A stretch of DNA of 42,472 bases from Prevotella micans DSM 21469 = JCM 16134 (lineage in GTDB: Bacteria; Bacteroidota; Bacteroidia; Bacteroidales; Bacteroidaceae): positions 1 to 42,472 of the forward strand of contig NZ_BAKH01000022.1 in assembly GCF_000614105.1 (NCBI RefSeq), written 5' to 3'. Below the pieces are notes generated by a model. The model was not told where the DNA came from. It saw nothing but the letters and a program-made list of their open reading frames with translations, and made no database searches. Numbering within the stretch: the stretch's first letter is position 1; the number at the start of each line of letters is the position of its first letter. The position numbers were made by a program, and so were the translations under genes. Of the stretch, positions 19,988 to 30,320 are shown in pieces.

Positions 19988-20110
19988 TAACTTTGACATC
20001 GATAAAACGATTAAATCTACTGCAAAGATGGTCTGACTCATATTTTTACAAAAATGTCTTTGCAGTTTTAAGGGATGCTTCTCAAAGTTTTTGGAGAAGC
20101 ATCCCATTTT
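19988..20110 (+). ncRNA. Candidate small RNA with promoter box and terminator
   Basis: A TAnnTTTG box (TAACTTTG, 19988-19995) is followed by a stretch with two hairpins: CTGCAAAGA (from about 20018) pairing with TCTTTGCAG (ending near 20066), then GGGATGCTTCTC (20072-20083) pairing with GAGAAGCATCCC (20094-20105) and a TTTTG tail. No reading frame occupies it. The next gene has its own promoter at 20138, so this need not be its leader. The upstream -33 element is missing. I match no known RNA family. Confidence 0.4.
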
Positions 20111-20137
20111 GTTCTTTGGAATAAGAATTACAAAAAG

Positions 20138-20169
20138 TTTGAAATTCTAGATATTTGAATATACCTTTG
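20138..20169 (+). promoter_or_regulatory. Promoter of the large exported protein gene
   Basis: TTTG (20138-20141), a 20-base spacer and TACCTTTG (20162-20169) match the Bacteroidetes consensus exactly. It also shows that the in-frame ATG at 20155 is upstream of the likely transcript start, supporting the start at 20242. Confidence 0.85.
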
Positions 20170-20241
20170 CGCGACATCAAAAAACACGATAAGAATGTTA
20201 GTGAGAACCCTAAATATAATTTCAAATATAACAAGCATGAT

Positions 20242-23123
20242 ATGAAATCATTTTCAAGATTATTGTCGACAATATTATTGACATTGCCGATGTATAGTTA
20301 TGCACAAAATGTGCAACTACCATTCGAGGAGACCTTCGATACGGAAGAGGGCTTCAGCAGATTTACAGTTATCGATGACAATGGAGATTCTGAAACATTT
20401 ACATTAGACCAATTGTTTAAGGCAGCCAATTGTGAGCGTTCGCAAGATGCAAACGATTGGTTGATTACTCCCGCACTGCCTTTAAAGGCTGGAAAGACTT
20501 ATGAGCTGACTTATACGATAAGTGGTTATTCTGCATCTGTTCAAGAGAAATATGAGGTGAAGATGGGGCTTACGAATACTGTTGCAGGAATGCTTAAGGA
20601 AATTGTAGGTGAAGAAACTGCACCGGGGGAATCGGGGAGCGAACAGACAATAAAAAAAACGTTCACCGTGACACGTAACGGGGATTACTATATCGGTTGG
20701 CACTATAAAACTACTTCGGAGCTTAATACAGGAGCGTTAGCAATCTATGATATAAAGGTTACCCAAGGACATGATAAACAGTCTCCAATGGGGGTGACCG
20801 ACTTGACTGCGGTTGCTGCCAGTGGTGGGGCACTGCAAGCAACAATCAGTTTTAAGGCACCAACAAAGACCCAGACTGGTCATACTTTGTCATCGCTCGA
20901 TAAAATCGAACTTGTGCGTGACAGTATCCTCATTCATACTTTTACGACACCGACACCGGGACAGGAACTAAGTTACGTGGATAATTCTCCAGCCAATGGC
21001 AAGCACACATATATCATAACTCCATATAACACCGCGGGTGATGGAACAGCTATGAGTGTCGATCTGTTTGTTGGAGTAGATACACCTAGTGCTGTGAACA
21101 GTCTGAATCTTGTTTATAACGGACAGAAAGCTATTCTGTCATGGGATAAAGTAACAACCGGTGAAACTGGTAACTATATAGACCCTACTGCGATAACCTA
21201 TTCGCTGCAACGCAATAAAGAAGGAGTCATAGCAGGCAATCTGTTCGCAACAAGCTATGAAGATACTCCAACCGTAGGCGAAGAACAAACCCTGCTTTGG
21301 TATAATGTTTATGCAACCAATTTGGGTGGCGATAGTAAGCGAACATCATCTAATGTTGTTGTAACGGGAAAACCCTATACGCTCCCATTTTATGAATCCT
21401 TTAAGGGAGGAAAGATGTCGAAGTTCTGGTGGGTAGATTACGATAACTTAAGCCGTTGGACTGTATCATCTGATGCGGCCAAATTTGCACAGGATAACGA
21501 TAAGGGATTCGTCGGATTTACTCCTATGAAAGCTGGTGAATGGTCCACCTTACAAAGTGGACTAATCAATCTAGGTAATGCTACAGAGCCCATTCTTTCA
21601 TTCTACTATCGTACACATACGCCAACGTCCGACATCTTTAAAATTATGGTCTCCAAGGAATATGCTTCACCTGAAGAAGTACGAATAATCAATATTGACG
21701 ATGTCGATAAACTGAAACAGTGGATAAAAGTCGAGATACCTCTCACTAACTATAAAGGTAGCAAGTTCATCCAAGTCAGTTTCGACTATAAGGGAACTGA
21801 CAAAAACAGTAATATCTATATTGATAATATCAGAGTATACGATAGAAAAAGTAGTGATCTGGAACTCAAATCGACAGAATTCCCTGTCCGTCTGCGTACT
21901 GGTCAGCCCGTGACCTTTAATGCCAAAATAACCAACTACGGCTCCGAGCGTGCTACTGATTATACACTCGAGCTACACAGCGGGCAAACTAAAATGGCAT
22001 CTATCCAGGGACCATCCATAGAGGCCGGAGAGACATCTAGTGTGGCCATATCGTTCACTCCATCTATCACCGCCAAACCTCAGATACCTGTTGCACTTAT
22101 ACTCAACTACGATAAGGATGAAAACATAGCTAATAACACTAGCGACACCATCATGCTGACTGTGAAATACCCTGCATATCCGGCTCCACGAGAATTAGGA
22201 ACTGACAATACCTCGGGTACTATAATTACCTGGAAAGCCCCTCTAGCACCACGGGCAGCCGACGAACAAGTCACGGAAAGTTTTGAACAATACGATAATT
22301 TCATAACTAGAGGATTCGGTGATTGGATAACTTACGATGTAGATAACCACAGCGTGTACGGACTCAATAACACCGACTTCCCAGGTATGGGACAAGCACA
22401 GGCATGGACTGTTTTCGACTACTCAGCCACCACCCCTGCTTGCAATCCAGCTTGGAAGGGTTACGACGGAAATAAAGTCCTTGTTAGCTTTGGAGGTACT
22501 TACAGCATCAATGAGAACTGGCTAGTTTCGCCCGAACTTCCCGGCACAGAACAATCTATCACGCTTTGGGAGAAATCATTCAAAGGCTCCAAGAACGAAA
22601 CCTACAATGTGATGTATTCCACAACAGGATTCGAAAGAAAAGATTTCACAATCCTTGAATCAAATCACGTTGTACCCGCTGTATGGAGTCAGGCACAATA
22701 TGCTCTGCCCGACGGAACCAAATATTTCGCCATCGTTTCCACATCCGAAGACGGATTTGCAACTTTACTCGACGAAATAACATTCGTACCCGACTCGCTG
22801 GCGGAACAACACATAGTTCTCAAGGGATATAACATCTATCGTGACGGCCAGAAGCTTAACGCCGTCCCTATTACTCAAACAAATTATCGTGATATTCAAG
22901 CCGTAGGCAAACACCGATACTTGGTCACGGCTGTTTATGATAAGGGCGAGTCGCGCGGCACGGAGGAAGTTGAGATAAACGTTGTCAATGGAATTGAAGA
23001 GATTCAATCTGCCAATAATCCGGCAACCGATGACCGAATTTACGACCTATCAGGACGTCGGGTTATCAATCCTCGCAAGGTGTATATATAAAAGGTGGAA
23101 AGAAGGTAATCATCAACCGATGA
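20242..23123 (+). CDS. Exported multidomain protein with choice-of-anchor J and CARDB-like domains (frame broken at the C-terminus)
   Basis: About 960 residues. The signal peptide is MKSFSRLLSTILLTLPMYSYAQ. Three jelly-roll-like stretches of the choice-of-anchor J type follow (near residues 30-170, 430-590 and 705-870), with fibronectin III-like segments between and a CARDB-like Ig domain at about 595-690 (DLELKSTEFPVRLRTGQPVTF). The end reads IYDLSGRRVINPRK and then stops. Restoring one G near 23080 continues it as GVYIKGGKKVIINR up to 23123, the usual C-terminal tail of secreted Bacteroidetes proteins, similar to sorting domains. It is probably a surface protein of unknown ligand. Domain calls are by pattern only. 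Confidence 0.8.
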
Positions 23124-23146
23124 TACTATGTAATTGTAATAAATCC

Positions 23147-23181
23147 AAAAGAGCCCGGCCCAATTGCCGAGCTCTTTTTTG
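23147..23181 (+). terminator. Terminator of the large exported protein gene
   Basis: AAAAGAGC and GGC pair with GCC and GCTCTTTT around a short loop, with TTTTTTG at the end. It follows the repaired stop codon by about 25 bases. Confidence 0.8.
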
Positions 23182-23239
23182 TTATTCCCGGTATCAGTAT
23201 TACTAGGGAAAGCATATAAATTTAGGAGCTATTAATTAC

Positions 23240-23257
23240 GAACATCTACTTACCTTT
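23240..23257 (+). promoter_or_regulatory. Promoter region of nfeD, sharing an 18-mer with the exbB promoter
   Basis: GAACATCTACTTACCTTT is identical to 16205-16222. Its end forms a near-consensus -7 box, TACCTTTA. The nfeD start codon is 33 bases downstream. Confidence 0.5.
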
Positions 23258-23290
23258 ACATCCGCAAAATTCACCTTTTATACATACAAT

Positions 23291-23739
23291 ATGATAGGTT
23301 TCATATCCGACAACGTGTGGCTCATTTGGGCTTTGATTAGTTTATTATGCTTGGTTCTCGAGCTTACAAGTGGCGACTTCTTCATCATCAGTCTCGGAGC
23401 TGGTTGTGTAGGTGGTGCGATAGCCTCTGCATTCAGTGACAGCATAGTAATTCAAGTTATAGTTTTCGCCATAGTTTCGCTAGTTAGCGTTTTTTACGTT
23501 CGACCTATGGCGCTAAAGTTTTTCCATCGCGATGTTAATAAACGATTGAGTAACGCAGATGCGATTGTCGGTCGAACAGGGGTTGTAACAGAAGCCATTG
23601 CCGCCGACGGCTTTGGACGTGTCCAAATAGATGGTGATTCATGAAGGCCCAGGCTTCCGGTAACAACGGAATCGATGTCGGAGCTAAAGTTCGCGTTCTC
23701 CGAATAGATTCAATCATCCTCACCGTTGAAAAAGAATAG
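23291..23739 (+). CDS. NfeD family protein (frame broken once)
   Basis: A short NfeD (about 149 residues after repair) with two or three N-terminal helices (residues 5-65) and a C-terminal OB-fold beta-barrel (VGRTGVVTEAIAADGFGRVQIDGDSWKAQ...). NfeD proteins partner stomatin/SPFH proteins in membrane microdomains, and the next gene is such a protein. The frame breaks near 23643 (TCATGGAAG read as TCATGAAG). Restoring G extends it to VRVLRIDSIILTVEKE. Confidence 0.88.
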
Positions 23740-23797
23740 CAAATTTATTAATCGCATGGTTTCGCTGTTGAATCCATGCATCAAACATCATATTCAA

Positions 23798-24753
23798 ATG
23801 CCAGTAACAACAATTATTCTAATCACAATCATTCTTTTAGTGATTATTTTCGCGAAAAAAGCACTTGTCATCATCTCGCAGAGCGAAACGAGAATCATTG
23901 AGCGACTTGGTCGCTATCATGCAACCCTGCAACCGGGTGTGAATCTAATCATTCCGTTTATGGACCGCGCAAAAACAATTGTGGCGATGAAGAACGGACG
24001 ATACACATACACAAATACGATTGATTTACGAGAGCAGGTCTATGATTTCGACCGGCAGAACGTCATTACAAAGGACAACATACAGATGCAGATAAACGCA
24101 CTGCTGTATTTCCAGATCGTTGACCCTTTCAAGGCCGTGTATGAAATCAATAACCTACCCAATGCTATTGAGAAGCTCACACAAACAACTCTGCGAAACA
24201 TCATCGGGGAGATGGAACTCGATCAAACGCTAACTTCTCGCGACACAATCAACACTAAGCTCCGCGCCGTGCTAGATGATGCAACCAACAAATGGGGGAT
24301 AAAGGTGAATCGCGTTGAGCTGCAAGACATCACCCTCCGGAAAGCGTGTCGCAGGCCATGGAGAAGCAGATGCAGGCCGAACGAAACAAAAGAGCAACTA
24401 TTCTTACCAGTGAAGGAGAGAAGCAAGCTGCCATCCTCAAGTCAGAAGGAGAAAAAGCATCCACGATAAATCGCGCCGAAGCCGACAAACAGCAACAAAT
24501 TCTTATCGCCGAAGGGCAAGCGCAGGCAAGGATACGAAAGGCCGAGGCTGAGGCAGTGGCAATCGACAAGATTACGCAAGCCGTTGGGCAAAGTACTAAC
24601 CCGGCCAACTATCTAATCGCACAGAAATACATCCAAATGCTTGCTGAATTGGCTAAAAACAACAATCAAAAAACCGTTTACCTTCCTTTCGAGGCCTCAT
24701 CCCTCCTTGGTTCGGTCGGCGGGATAAAAGAAATGTTCAAAGAAACCAAGTAA
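23798..24753 (+). CDS. Stomatin/prohibitin (SPFH, band 7) family protein, QmcA type (frame broken once)
   Basis: About 318 residues: an N-terminal membrane helix (VTTIILITIILLVIIFAKKALVII), the SPFH domain (SETRIIERLGRYHATLQPGVN through NRVELQDITPPE), then a long charged, coiled-coil-like helix (MEKQMQAERNKRATILTSEG...). The break near 24335 loses one C from a C run (ACCCCTCCGG read as ACCCTCCGG), just before SVSQAMEKQMQAE. Start codons at 23726 or 23756 would also be in frame. It forms oligomeric membrane scaffolds with NfeD; the substrate is unknown. Confidence 0.9.
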
Positions 24754-24756
24754 AGC

Positions 24757-25862
24757 ATGAATATATGTGTCTTCTGCGGCGCACGCCCTAACTTCATGAA
24801 GGTTGCGCCTATCATCAGAGCCATCGAAGGCAAGCAAAACTCCGGCATACACTACTCCCTGGTGTATGCCGGAACTCAATCCGACCCTACGCTCGAGCCC
24901 GAACTTTTCGACGACCTCCAAATTGCTCCTCCGAATACTTTCCTAGGGGTGGAATGCGAGAACCTCAATGAGCTTACAGGCAGGTGATGTCGAAGTTTGA
25001 ACTCTATTTGCAAAATCACCCGACAGACACGGTTATAGTTGTAGATGATTTAGCCTCGACGATGGCCGCCGCAATCGTAACCAAGAAGCAATCAATAACT
25101 TTGGCTCATATTTCGGCCGGAACTCGCTCCTTCGATATCAATATGCCTAAAGAAATCAACAGACTTGTTATTGACGGACTGTCGGACATTCTTTTCACAG
25201 CCGGATTCAGCAATAATAGCATCGCTAACAAGGAGGGCGCAGAGTTATCTAAGGTTTATATGGTAGGAAACATCCTCATCGACAACATTAGATACAATAA
25301 GAGCAGGCGCGAACATTTGTCGTTCGACGTCATAACGGAAACCAAACACCTCAATCTACAGGCTCACCGATATATTGTTTTCACCCTAAACCGCAAAGCG
25401 CTACTAAGCGACAAGGAAAATCTGACTCGAATGCTAACAGCGCTTATTAGCTCTACGGGCGATACTATCGTAATTGCTCCATTGCGTGGAGAAGCTGTGC
25501 GAACCATCAAGTCGTTAGACATTGAGCTCGGCGACAGATTTAAATTTATCAATCCGCTAAGCTATTTGGAGTTCGGTTATATCACCGAACATGCACTCGG
25601 GATAGTCACCGATTCGGGAAATGTAGCCGAAGAAGCAACCTTTAATGGTGTTCCATGTATAACGTTAAATAGTTATACCGAGCATATAGAAACGGTGAAG
25701 CAAGGCACTAATGTTCTTGTTGGTGAATCGCCGGAAAAGCTCGCTTCCGAACTTAGAAAAATGGTTTCCGGAGAGTGGAAGATATCTTCTCTTCCAGACA
25801 GATGGGATGGTAGAAGCGCTGAACGTATTATAAGTATTCTAATTGAGCATCACCGAGTTTGA
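24757..25862 (+). CDS. UDP-GlcNAc 2-epimerase (WecB)-like protein with altered catalytic residues (frame broken once)
   Basis: About 368 residues with the GT-B fold motifs of non-hydrolysing UDP-GlcNAc 2-epimerases: GARPNFMKVAPIIRAI at the N-terminus, AGTQSDPTLEPELFDDL, VVDDLASTMAAA, MPKEINRLVID and EEATFNGVPCITL. The frame breaks near 24980; one lost G or C restores LNELTGQVMSKFE. The motif that is HVEAGLR in active enzymes reads HISAGTR, and the segment with the catalytic His (usually LHR or THR) reads LNRK. So two catalytic positions known from E. coli WecB appear replaced, by Ser and Asn. Activity is doubtful. It follows the stomatin gene by three bases. Confidence 0.8.
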
Positions 25863-25885
25863 GTACTCAAGAGACAATCATATTT

Positions 25886-25930
25886 AAAAGCGGCAGAACA
25901 CATCCGGAATTGTTGTTCTGCCGCTTTTTA
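25886..25930 (+). terminator. Terminator of the nfeD-stomatin-wecB-like operon
   Basis: AAAAGCGGCAGAACA pairs with TGTTCTGCCGCTTTT, followed by further T. It starts 23 bases after the stop codon. Confidence 0.9.
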
Positions 25931-26084
25931 TTATTAATGATATTATTAGATAGGCCATTAATAAAGCTCTATAGACCGAATAATTTATTTAGTAACTAAA
26001 TATACAGGCGATTTTTATATAATTCAAACTTTGAATTATAGCATGATTTGTATAATCATGTGCCAGATAATTTAAGTATATAAT

Positions 26085-26660
26085 CAAGCATATGTTTATG
26101 GTTCATTTCGATTCTTTGAATTATAAACATATGTATGTTTTAACTTATGTAATCCATTTGGCAGTAAAACACACATGTGTTTTTAACTCCAGAGACTCTT
26201 TGAATATAAAACTGATATGTGTTTTGCATCGAAGAGTCTCTTTAGTGTTAAATCGCATGTGTGTTTCAGTATCAATGAGTCTCTGGAATATTAAAACATA
26301 TGTGCGTTTTCCATTTCAAGAAACTCTTTGGGTTAAAACGCACGTATGTTTATCAATCGTTGAGCCTCGGTGATATAAAAACATATGTACGATTTAATAT
26401 TAAAGAGGCTCTTTGGTGTAAAACTTATGTGCGTTTAGTATCTGGAGAGTCTCTGCGATATAAAAACATATGTCAGTTTTAACATTTAGGATATTCTTTA
26501 ATGCAAAACATACCTGTGTTTATAATTCAAATAACTTCTTCGGTTTAAAACAATATATATAGTTATCATGTATATAGTGTCTTTAATTTAAAAACGTATA
26601 TATGTTTAATGTTTACCGAATCTCTGCGAATAAGAAATATATGTATGTTTATAATCTTTA
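26085..26660. repeat. Array of about 14 units, period 42-43 bp, with AAAC-N8-GTTT cores
   Basis: This AT-rich gene-free stretch between convergent operons carries about 14 degenerate units. Aligned AAAC motifs fall at 26293, 26335, 26378, 26420 and 26463, a period of 42-43. Each unit has a quasi-palindromic core such as AAACATATGTGCGTTT, then about eight bases, then a GAGTCTCTTTG-like segment that also appears inverted (AGACTC). The unit core at 26335 is nearly the reverse complement of that at 26293. From 25930 to 26085 only AT-rich short palindromes are seen. Confidence 0.85.
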
Positions 26661-26706
26661 TAGGATATATGAGTTTAAGAATAATATTAGTTGGCATATA
26701 GGAGTA

Positions 26707-26748
26707 TAAAAAAGCAAAGAGGGCCGATGTCGGCCCTCTTTGCTTTTT
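26707..26748 (-). terminator. Strong terminator of the M20 peptidase operon (works in both directions)
   Basis: AAAAAAGCAAAGAGGGCCG pairs with CGGCCCTCTTTGCTTTTTT around a four-base loop. On the minus strand it lies 33 bases after the repaired peptidase stop codon. Confidence 0.9.
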
Positions 26749-26780
26749 TATAATATGGTATAAACTTTCCGGTTACTGCA

Positions 26781-28141
26781 TTAATCCTTGTCGTACTCCA
26801 GATGGAAGTTTACAACGGCGTCTATACCTTTCCATATCAACTTAAGCGGCATATTTTCGTTTGGCGAATGGATGGCATTCGATTCCAGTCCGAAGCCATT
26901 AGTACGGTTTTCACTCCAAGAATTCGCTCGAAAGTCGAAATAATTGGAATACTTCCACCACGGCGGACAGGCAGCGGACGACGTCCGAATGCTTTTTCAA
27001 AACCACGTTCGGCCGCCTTGTAGGCCGGCATGTCGATTGGGCAAACATATCCTTCTCCGCCGTGCAAAGATTGGATATCGACTTTAACGGTTTTAGGGGC
27101 AACGCGTTTGAAATAGTCGACAACTAACTGTCCTATTTCATTATGATTCTGGTGCGGAACTAGTCTGCACGAAAGTTTGGCATATGCTTTCGATGGTATG
27201 ACGGTTTTTGAACCCTCTCCGGTATAGCCTCCCCAGATTCCGCAGACGTCGAAACAGGGTCGGAAGCCGTTGCGCTCAATTGTGTTGTAGCCTTCCTCAC
27301 CGAAAAGCTCATCGATTCCAAGCGACTGTTTGTATTTCTCTTCATCAAACGGTATTTGTTCAACCATACGTCTTTCGTTTTCGGGAACTTCTTCAACGTT
27401 GTCGTAGAATCCTGGAATGGTTATCTTACCGTCCTTACCGGTTACGTCGGCAATGAGCTTGCATAGAACGTTAATTGGGTTGGCAACCGCTCCGCCGAAG
27501 TGGCCTGAATGTAAGTCGTGGTTCGGACCGGTGACTTCGATTTGCCAGTAGGCCAATCCTCGCAATCCTGTTGTGAGCGATGGCAGGTCGGCGGCGAGCA
27601 TACTTGTATCTGAAACCAGTATTACGTCGCACTTCAATAAGTCTTTGTGCTCTTCGCAGAAAGCGCTTAGGCTTGGTGAACCGATTTCTTCCTCGCCTTC
27701 GAGAATGAATTTAACGTTGTGGCGAAGCAAATCATGTTTGACTATGTATTCAAAGGCTTTCGCTTGAATAAATGACTGTCCTTTATCGTCGTCGGCTCCA
27801 CGTGCCCAGATATGTCCATCGCGAACTTCCGGTTCGAATGGTTGGCTTTTCCATAATTCAAACGGCTCGGCTGGCATAACGTCGTAGTGACCATATACTA
27901 GAATTGTTTTTGCAGACGGGTTTACCATCTTCTCGGCATAAACAATCGGATTCCCGGCCGTGGGCATTATCTCCGTTCTGTCGACGCCCGCAGCGGTTAA
28001 CAACTCTTGCCATCGTTGAGCACACCGCATCATGTCTGGACGGTGCTTGTCTGGTTGGGCACTTACACTTGGAATGCGAATGAGACTAAAAAGTTCTTCA
28101 AGCATTCGTTCTTTGTTCTCATTGATATATTCCTGTATCAT
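26781..28141 (-). CDS. M20 family metallopeptidase, dipeptidase type (frame broken near the C-terminus)
   Basis: A zinc exo-peptidase of about 453 residues. Metal and catalytic motifs are visible: VYGHYDVMP (His, Asp), ARGADDDKGQ, the EGEEEIGSPSL glutamates, SDTSM, and the dimerisation segment NHDLHSGHFGGAVANP. The frame breaks near 26896: GGG read as GG. Restoring G gives KTVLMGFGLESNAIHSPNENMPL up to the stop at 26781, which includes the last metal-binding His region. It is the last gene of the minus-strand run that begins with recF. Confidence 0.92.
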
Positions 28142-28152
28142 AACTAAAAAAA

Positions 28153-28410
28153 TTAATTGGTTTTTCGTTTATTCTTTATGTGTTCTTTCACTCGTTTATA
28201 TCCTTCCGTACCCAGGATGGTCAATCCGCCATACTGGAAAATTTTCGCCATGCCGAAAAACACCGTCCAAAGAATGCCTTTGGTTGGCGTAGATAGCGGA
28301 AGAAGCATCTGGGCAAACGAAATGATATAGAATGGAATGCAAGTTAATAATACAATTACGCCTGTGCGGAACGACAGCTTCTTGAGCCATTGCCGAATTC
28401 TTTTAATCAT
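28153..28410 (-). CDS. Small membrane protein, possibly a transporter-suffix domain protein
   Basis: An 85-residue protein with a basic N-terminus and two hydrophobic helices (about residues 15-37 and 43-65), ending in GTEGYKRVKEHIKNKRK. The LG-T-EGYKR ending resembles small proteins annotated as transporter suffix domain proteins, but I am not sure. It overlaps the stop of the upstream phosphatase gene by four bases and ends 11 bases before the M20 peptidase, so it is translated within the operon. Confidence 0.7.
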   Translation of the reverse strand: MIKRIRQWLKKLSFRTGVIVLLTCIPFYIISFAQMLLPLSTPTKGILWTVFFGMAKIFQYGGLTILGTEGYKRVKEHIKNKRKTN

Positions 28411-28889
28411 TGCTTTTCGAGTTTGCGAAGCAATTCGGCGCAGGCATCCTCCAGTAAATCGAGTACGTGTTCAAAACCTTCGGCGCCACTGTAGTAGGGG
28501 TCGGGAATAAAAGAGTCGTTCGGATAGGCTTTTAGGAAGCTTGCCATCCTTAAAACCTTATTCATATCGGCTTCCGAACGGGCTCGGGTGCTTATGTCTT
28601 CATAGTTTTCTTCGTCCATAACGATGATGTAATCGAACGAATCGAAGTCGTGTGCAGCGTTGAACTGTCGTGCAATATGGTTCACGTTATATCCGCGCAA
28701 CTGTGCATGCTGTCGCATTCGCTTGTCGGGCAGTTGTCCAATGTGCCACGCTCCTATTCCGGCTGAATCTATGAAGTATTTGTTGGTTTTGCCAGTCTCA
28801 TCGACCAACTTTTGCATAACGGCATTGGCTGCCGGCGAACGACAAATGTTGCCTAGGCAAATGAAGAGAAGACGGAGTTTCTTTTCCAT
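28407..28889 (-). CDS. Low-molecular-weight protein-tyrosine phosphatase
   Basis: A 160-residue phosphatase with the N-terminal P-loop CLGNICRSP (Cys-X5-Arg-Ser, about residues 11-19) and the general-acid motif DPYYSG near residue 131. It removes phosphate from tyrosine residues, or from other small substrates, in the cytoplasm. In Gram-negatives such genes often regulate polysaccharide export kinases, but no such kinase is nearby here. It begins 13 bases after mrp. Confidence 0.93.
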   Translation of the reverse strand: MEKKLRLLFICLGNICRSPAANAVMQKLVDETGKTNKYFIDSAGIGAWHIGQLPDKRMRQHAQLRGYNVNHIARQFNAAHDFDSFDYIIVMDEENYEDISTRARSEADMNKVLRMASFLKAYPNDSFIPDPYYSGAEGFEHVLDLLEDACAELLRKLEKQ

Positions 28890-28902
28890 GTCGGCTGATG
28901 AG

Positions 28903-30002
28903 TCATTTCTTTATTTCGACAATTTTTGTTGGGGCTTTCTCCTTGTTTCGCCGGTTTACAACCGTTATAACCGCCTGCGCAAGGTTTATAAATGCTTGTC
29001 CCGATACAGAATCGACTTGCGCAGCCGATGGCTGACCATTGTCGCCACTCTCCCTGATGCTCTGAACAATAGGGATTTGGGCCAATAATGGACAATCTAA
29101 TTCCTTGGCGAGATTCTTGCAGCCGTTCTGACCGAAGATGTAGTATTTGTTTTCCGGGAGTTCGGCCGGAGTGAACCATGCCATGTTTTCAACCAGCCCA
29201 AGAATTGGCACGTTGACCTTCTCATTGCGATACATATCAACCCCTTTTCGCGCATCGCTAGCGCCACTGCCTGCGGGGTGGATACAATTACGGCGCCGGT
29301 TATCGCAAGCGTCTGCAAAAGGGTTAGATGAATGTCGCTCGTGCCTGGGGGCGTGTCGAGAATGAAATAGTCGAGCTCTCCCCAGTCGGCGTCGGCAATG
29401 AGTTGCTTAAGTGCATTTGACGCCATGCTGCCGCGCCATAGTGTGGCCGTGTCCGGATTAACAAAAAAGCCTATCGACAGCAGCTTTACTCCATACTTCT
29501 CGAGCGGTTCGATGAGCTGCCGACCGTTTTTTTCGACTGCATAAGGGCGTTCGGTTTCCACCCCGAACATTTTTGGCATGCTCGGACCGAAAATGTCTGT
29601 GTCCAGCAGCCCAACCTTGTATCCCAATCGCGCTAGAGCTATCGCCAGGTTCGCAGCCACTGTGCTTTTACCCACGCCGCCCTTCCCGGAACTCACAGCT
29701 ATGATGTTCTTTACCTCCGGAAGTAGTTTTCCTACCTCCGGACGGGGAGCCGATCTGAACTCCGTATTGATGCTCACCTCGATGTCCTTACCCAATGAAT
29801 AGTGGAGTTGGGCTTCGACAGCCTTGAGCGTCGACTTGAGAAACGGATCGGTTTCCCGCGGGAAAATCAATGTGAAGCTAACCTTCTGTCCGTCTATTCG
29901 CACATCGTCGGCCAACATTTCGCTCTCGATGATGCTTTTCTTCGTTCCTGGATAAATCACCTGTTTCAACACATCGGTGATTAGCTTTGGATAGAGTGTC
30001 AT
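28903..30002 (-). CDS. Mrp/ApbC family iron-sulfur cluster carrier ATPase (frame broken once)
   Basis: About 366 residues: an N-terminal MIP18-like (DUF59) domain (residues 1-80), then a deviant Walker A VSSGKGGVGKS (about 103-113), LLDTDIFGPSMPKMFG and DTPPGTSDIHL. It transfers Fe-S clusters to apoproteins. The frame breaks near 29255, where restoring one G turns ALAMREKG into ALADARKGVDMYRNEKVNV and continues to VEIKK. The CxxC cluster motif of the family is not evident where expected. It lies 27 bases after the DUF721 gene. Confidence 0.92.
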
Positions 30003-30029
30003 AATCTTGAAATGTATTAATCTTTATTC

Positions 30030-30320
30030 TTAGTAAAATCGTATGTCGGTAATTATCATCGCCCCTACTTTGGAGTTGAGTTTCTTAATCAATTCGGTGC
30101 GCATCATGCTGAGATCAGCTCGTAAAGCCGGGCTGGTGAGCTTAACGAAAAGCGTTTGATTCCGAATTGTCTTTTCGGCAGTGTATCCGTCTATCGTCGC
30201 ACCCATAACCTCGGCCCACGCATCGAGTAGGCGTTTTTGCAGCAGCGGAGTTTCCAATCCCTCTTGCCGCAGAAACTGGTTTATGAGCGCAGATAGCGGT
30301 TGAACCTTACGTCTGAACAT
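30030..30320 (-). CDS. DUF721 (DciA-like) protein
   Basis: A 96-residue protein from the start MFRRKVQPL. The conserved parts are AWAEVMG, a beta segment with TLFVKLTSPALRADL, and MRTELIKKLNSKVG. DUF721 members include DciA, a loader of the replicative helicase, and lie next to recF in many Bacteroidales. The helicase role is inferred from the family. It overlaps the 3' end of recF by 14 bases. Confidence 0.85.
   Translation of the reverse strand: MFRRKVQPLSALINQFLRQEGLETPLLQKRLLDAWAEVMGATIDGYTAEKTIRNQTLFVKLTSPALRADLSMMRTELIKKLNSKVGAMIITDIRFY

Noticed and set aside
26092..26482. Open frames in the AAAC/GTTT array
   Set aside because: They simply translate repeat units, have no promoter or plausible start, and shift with unit length changes.
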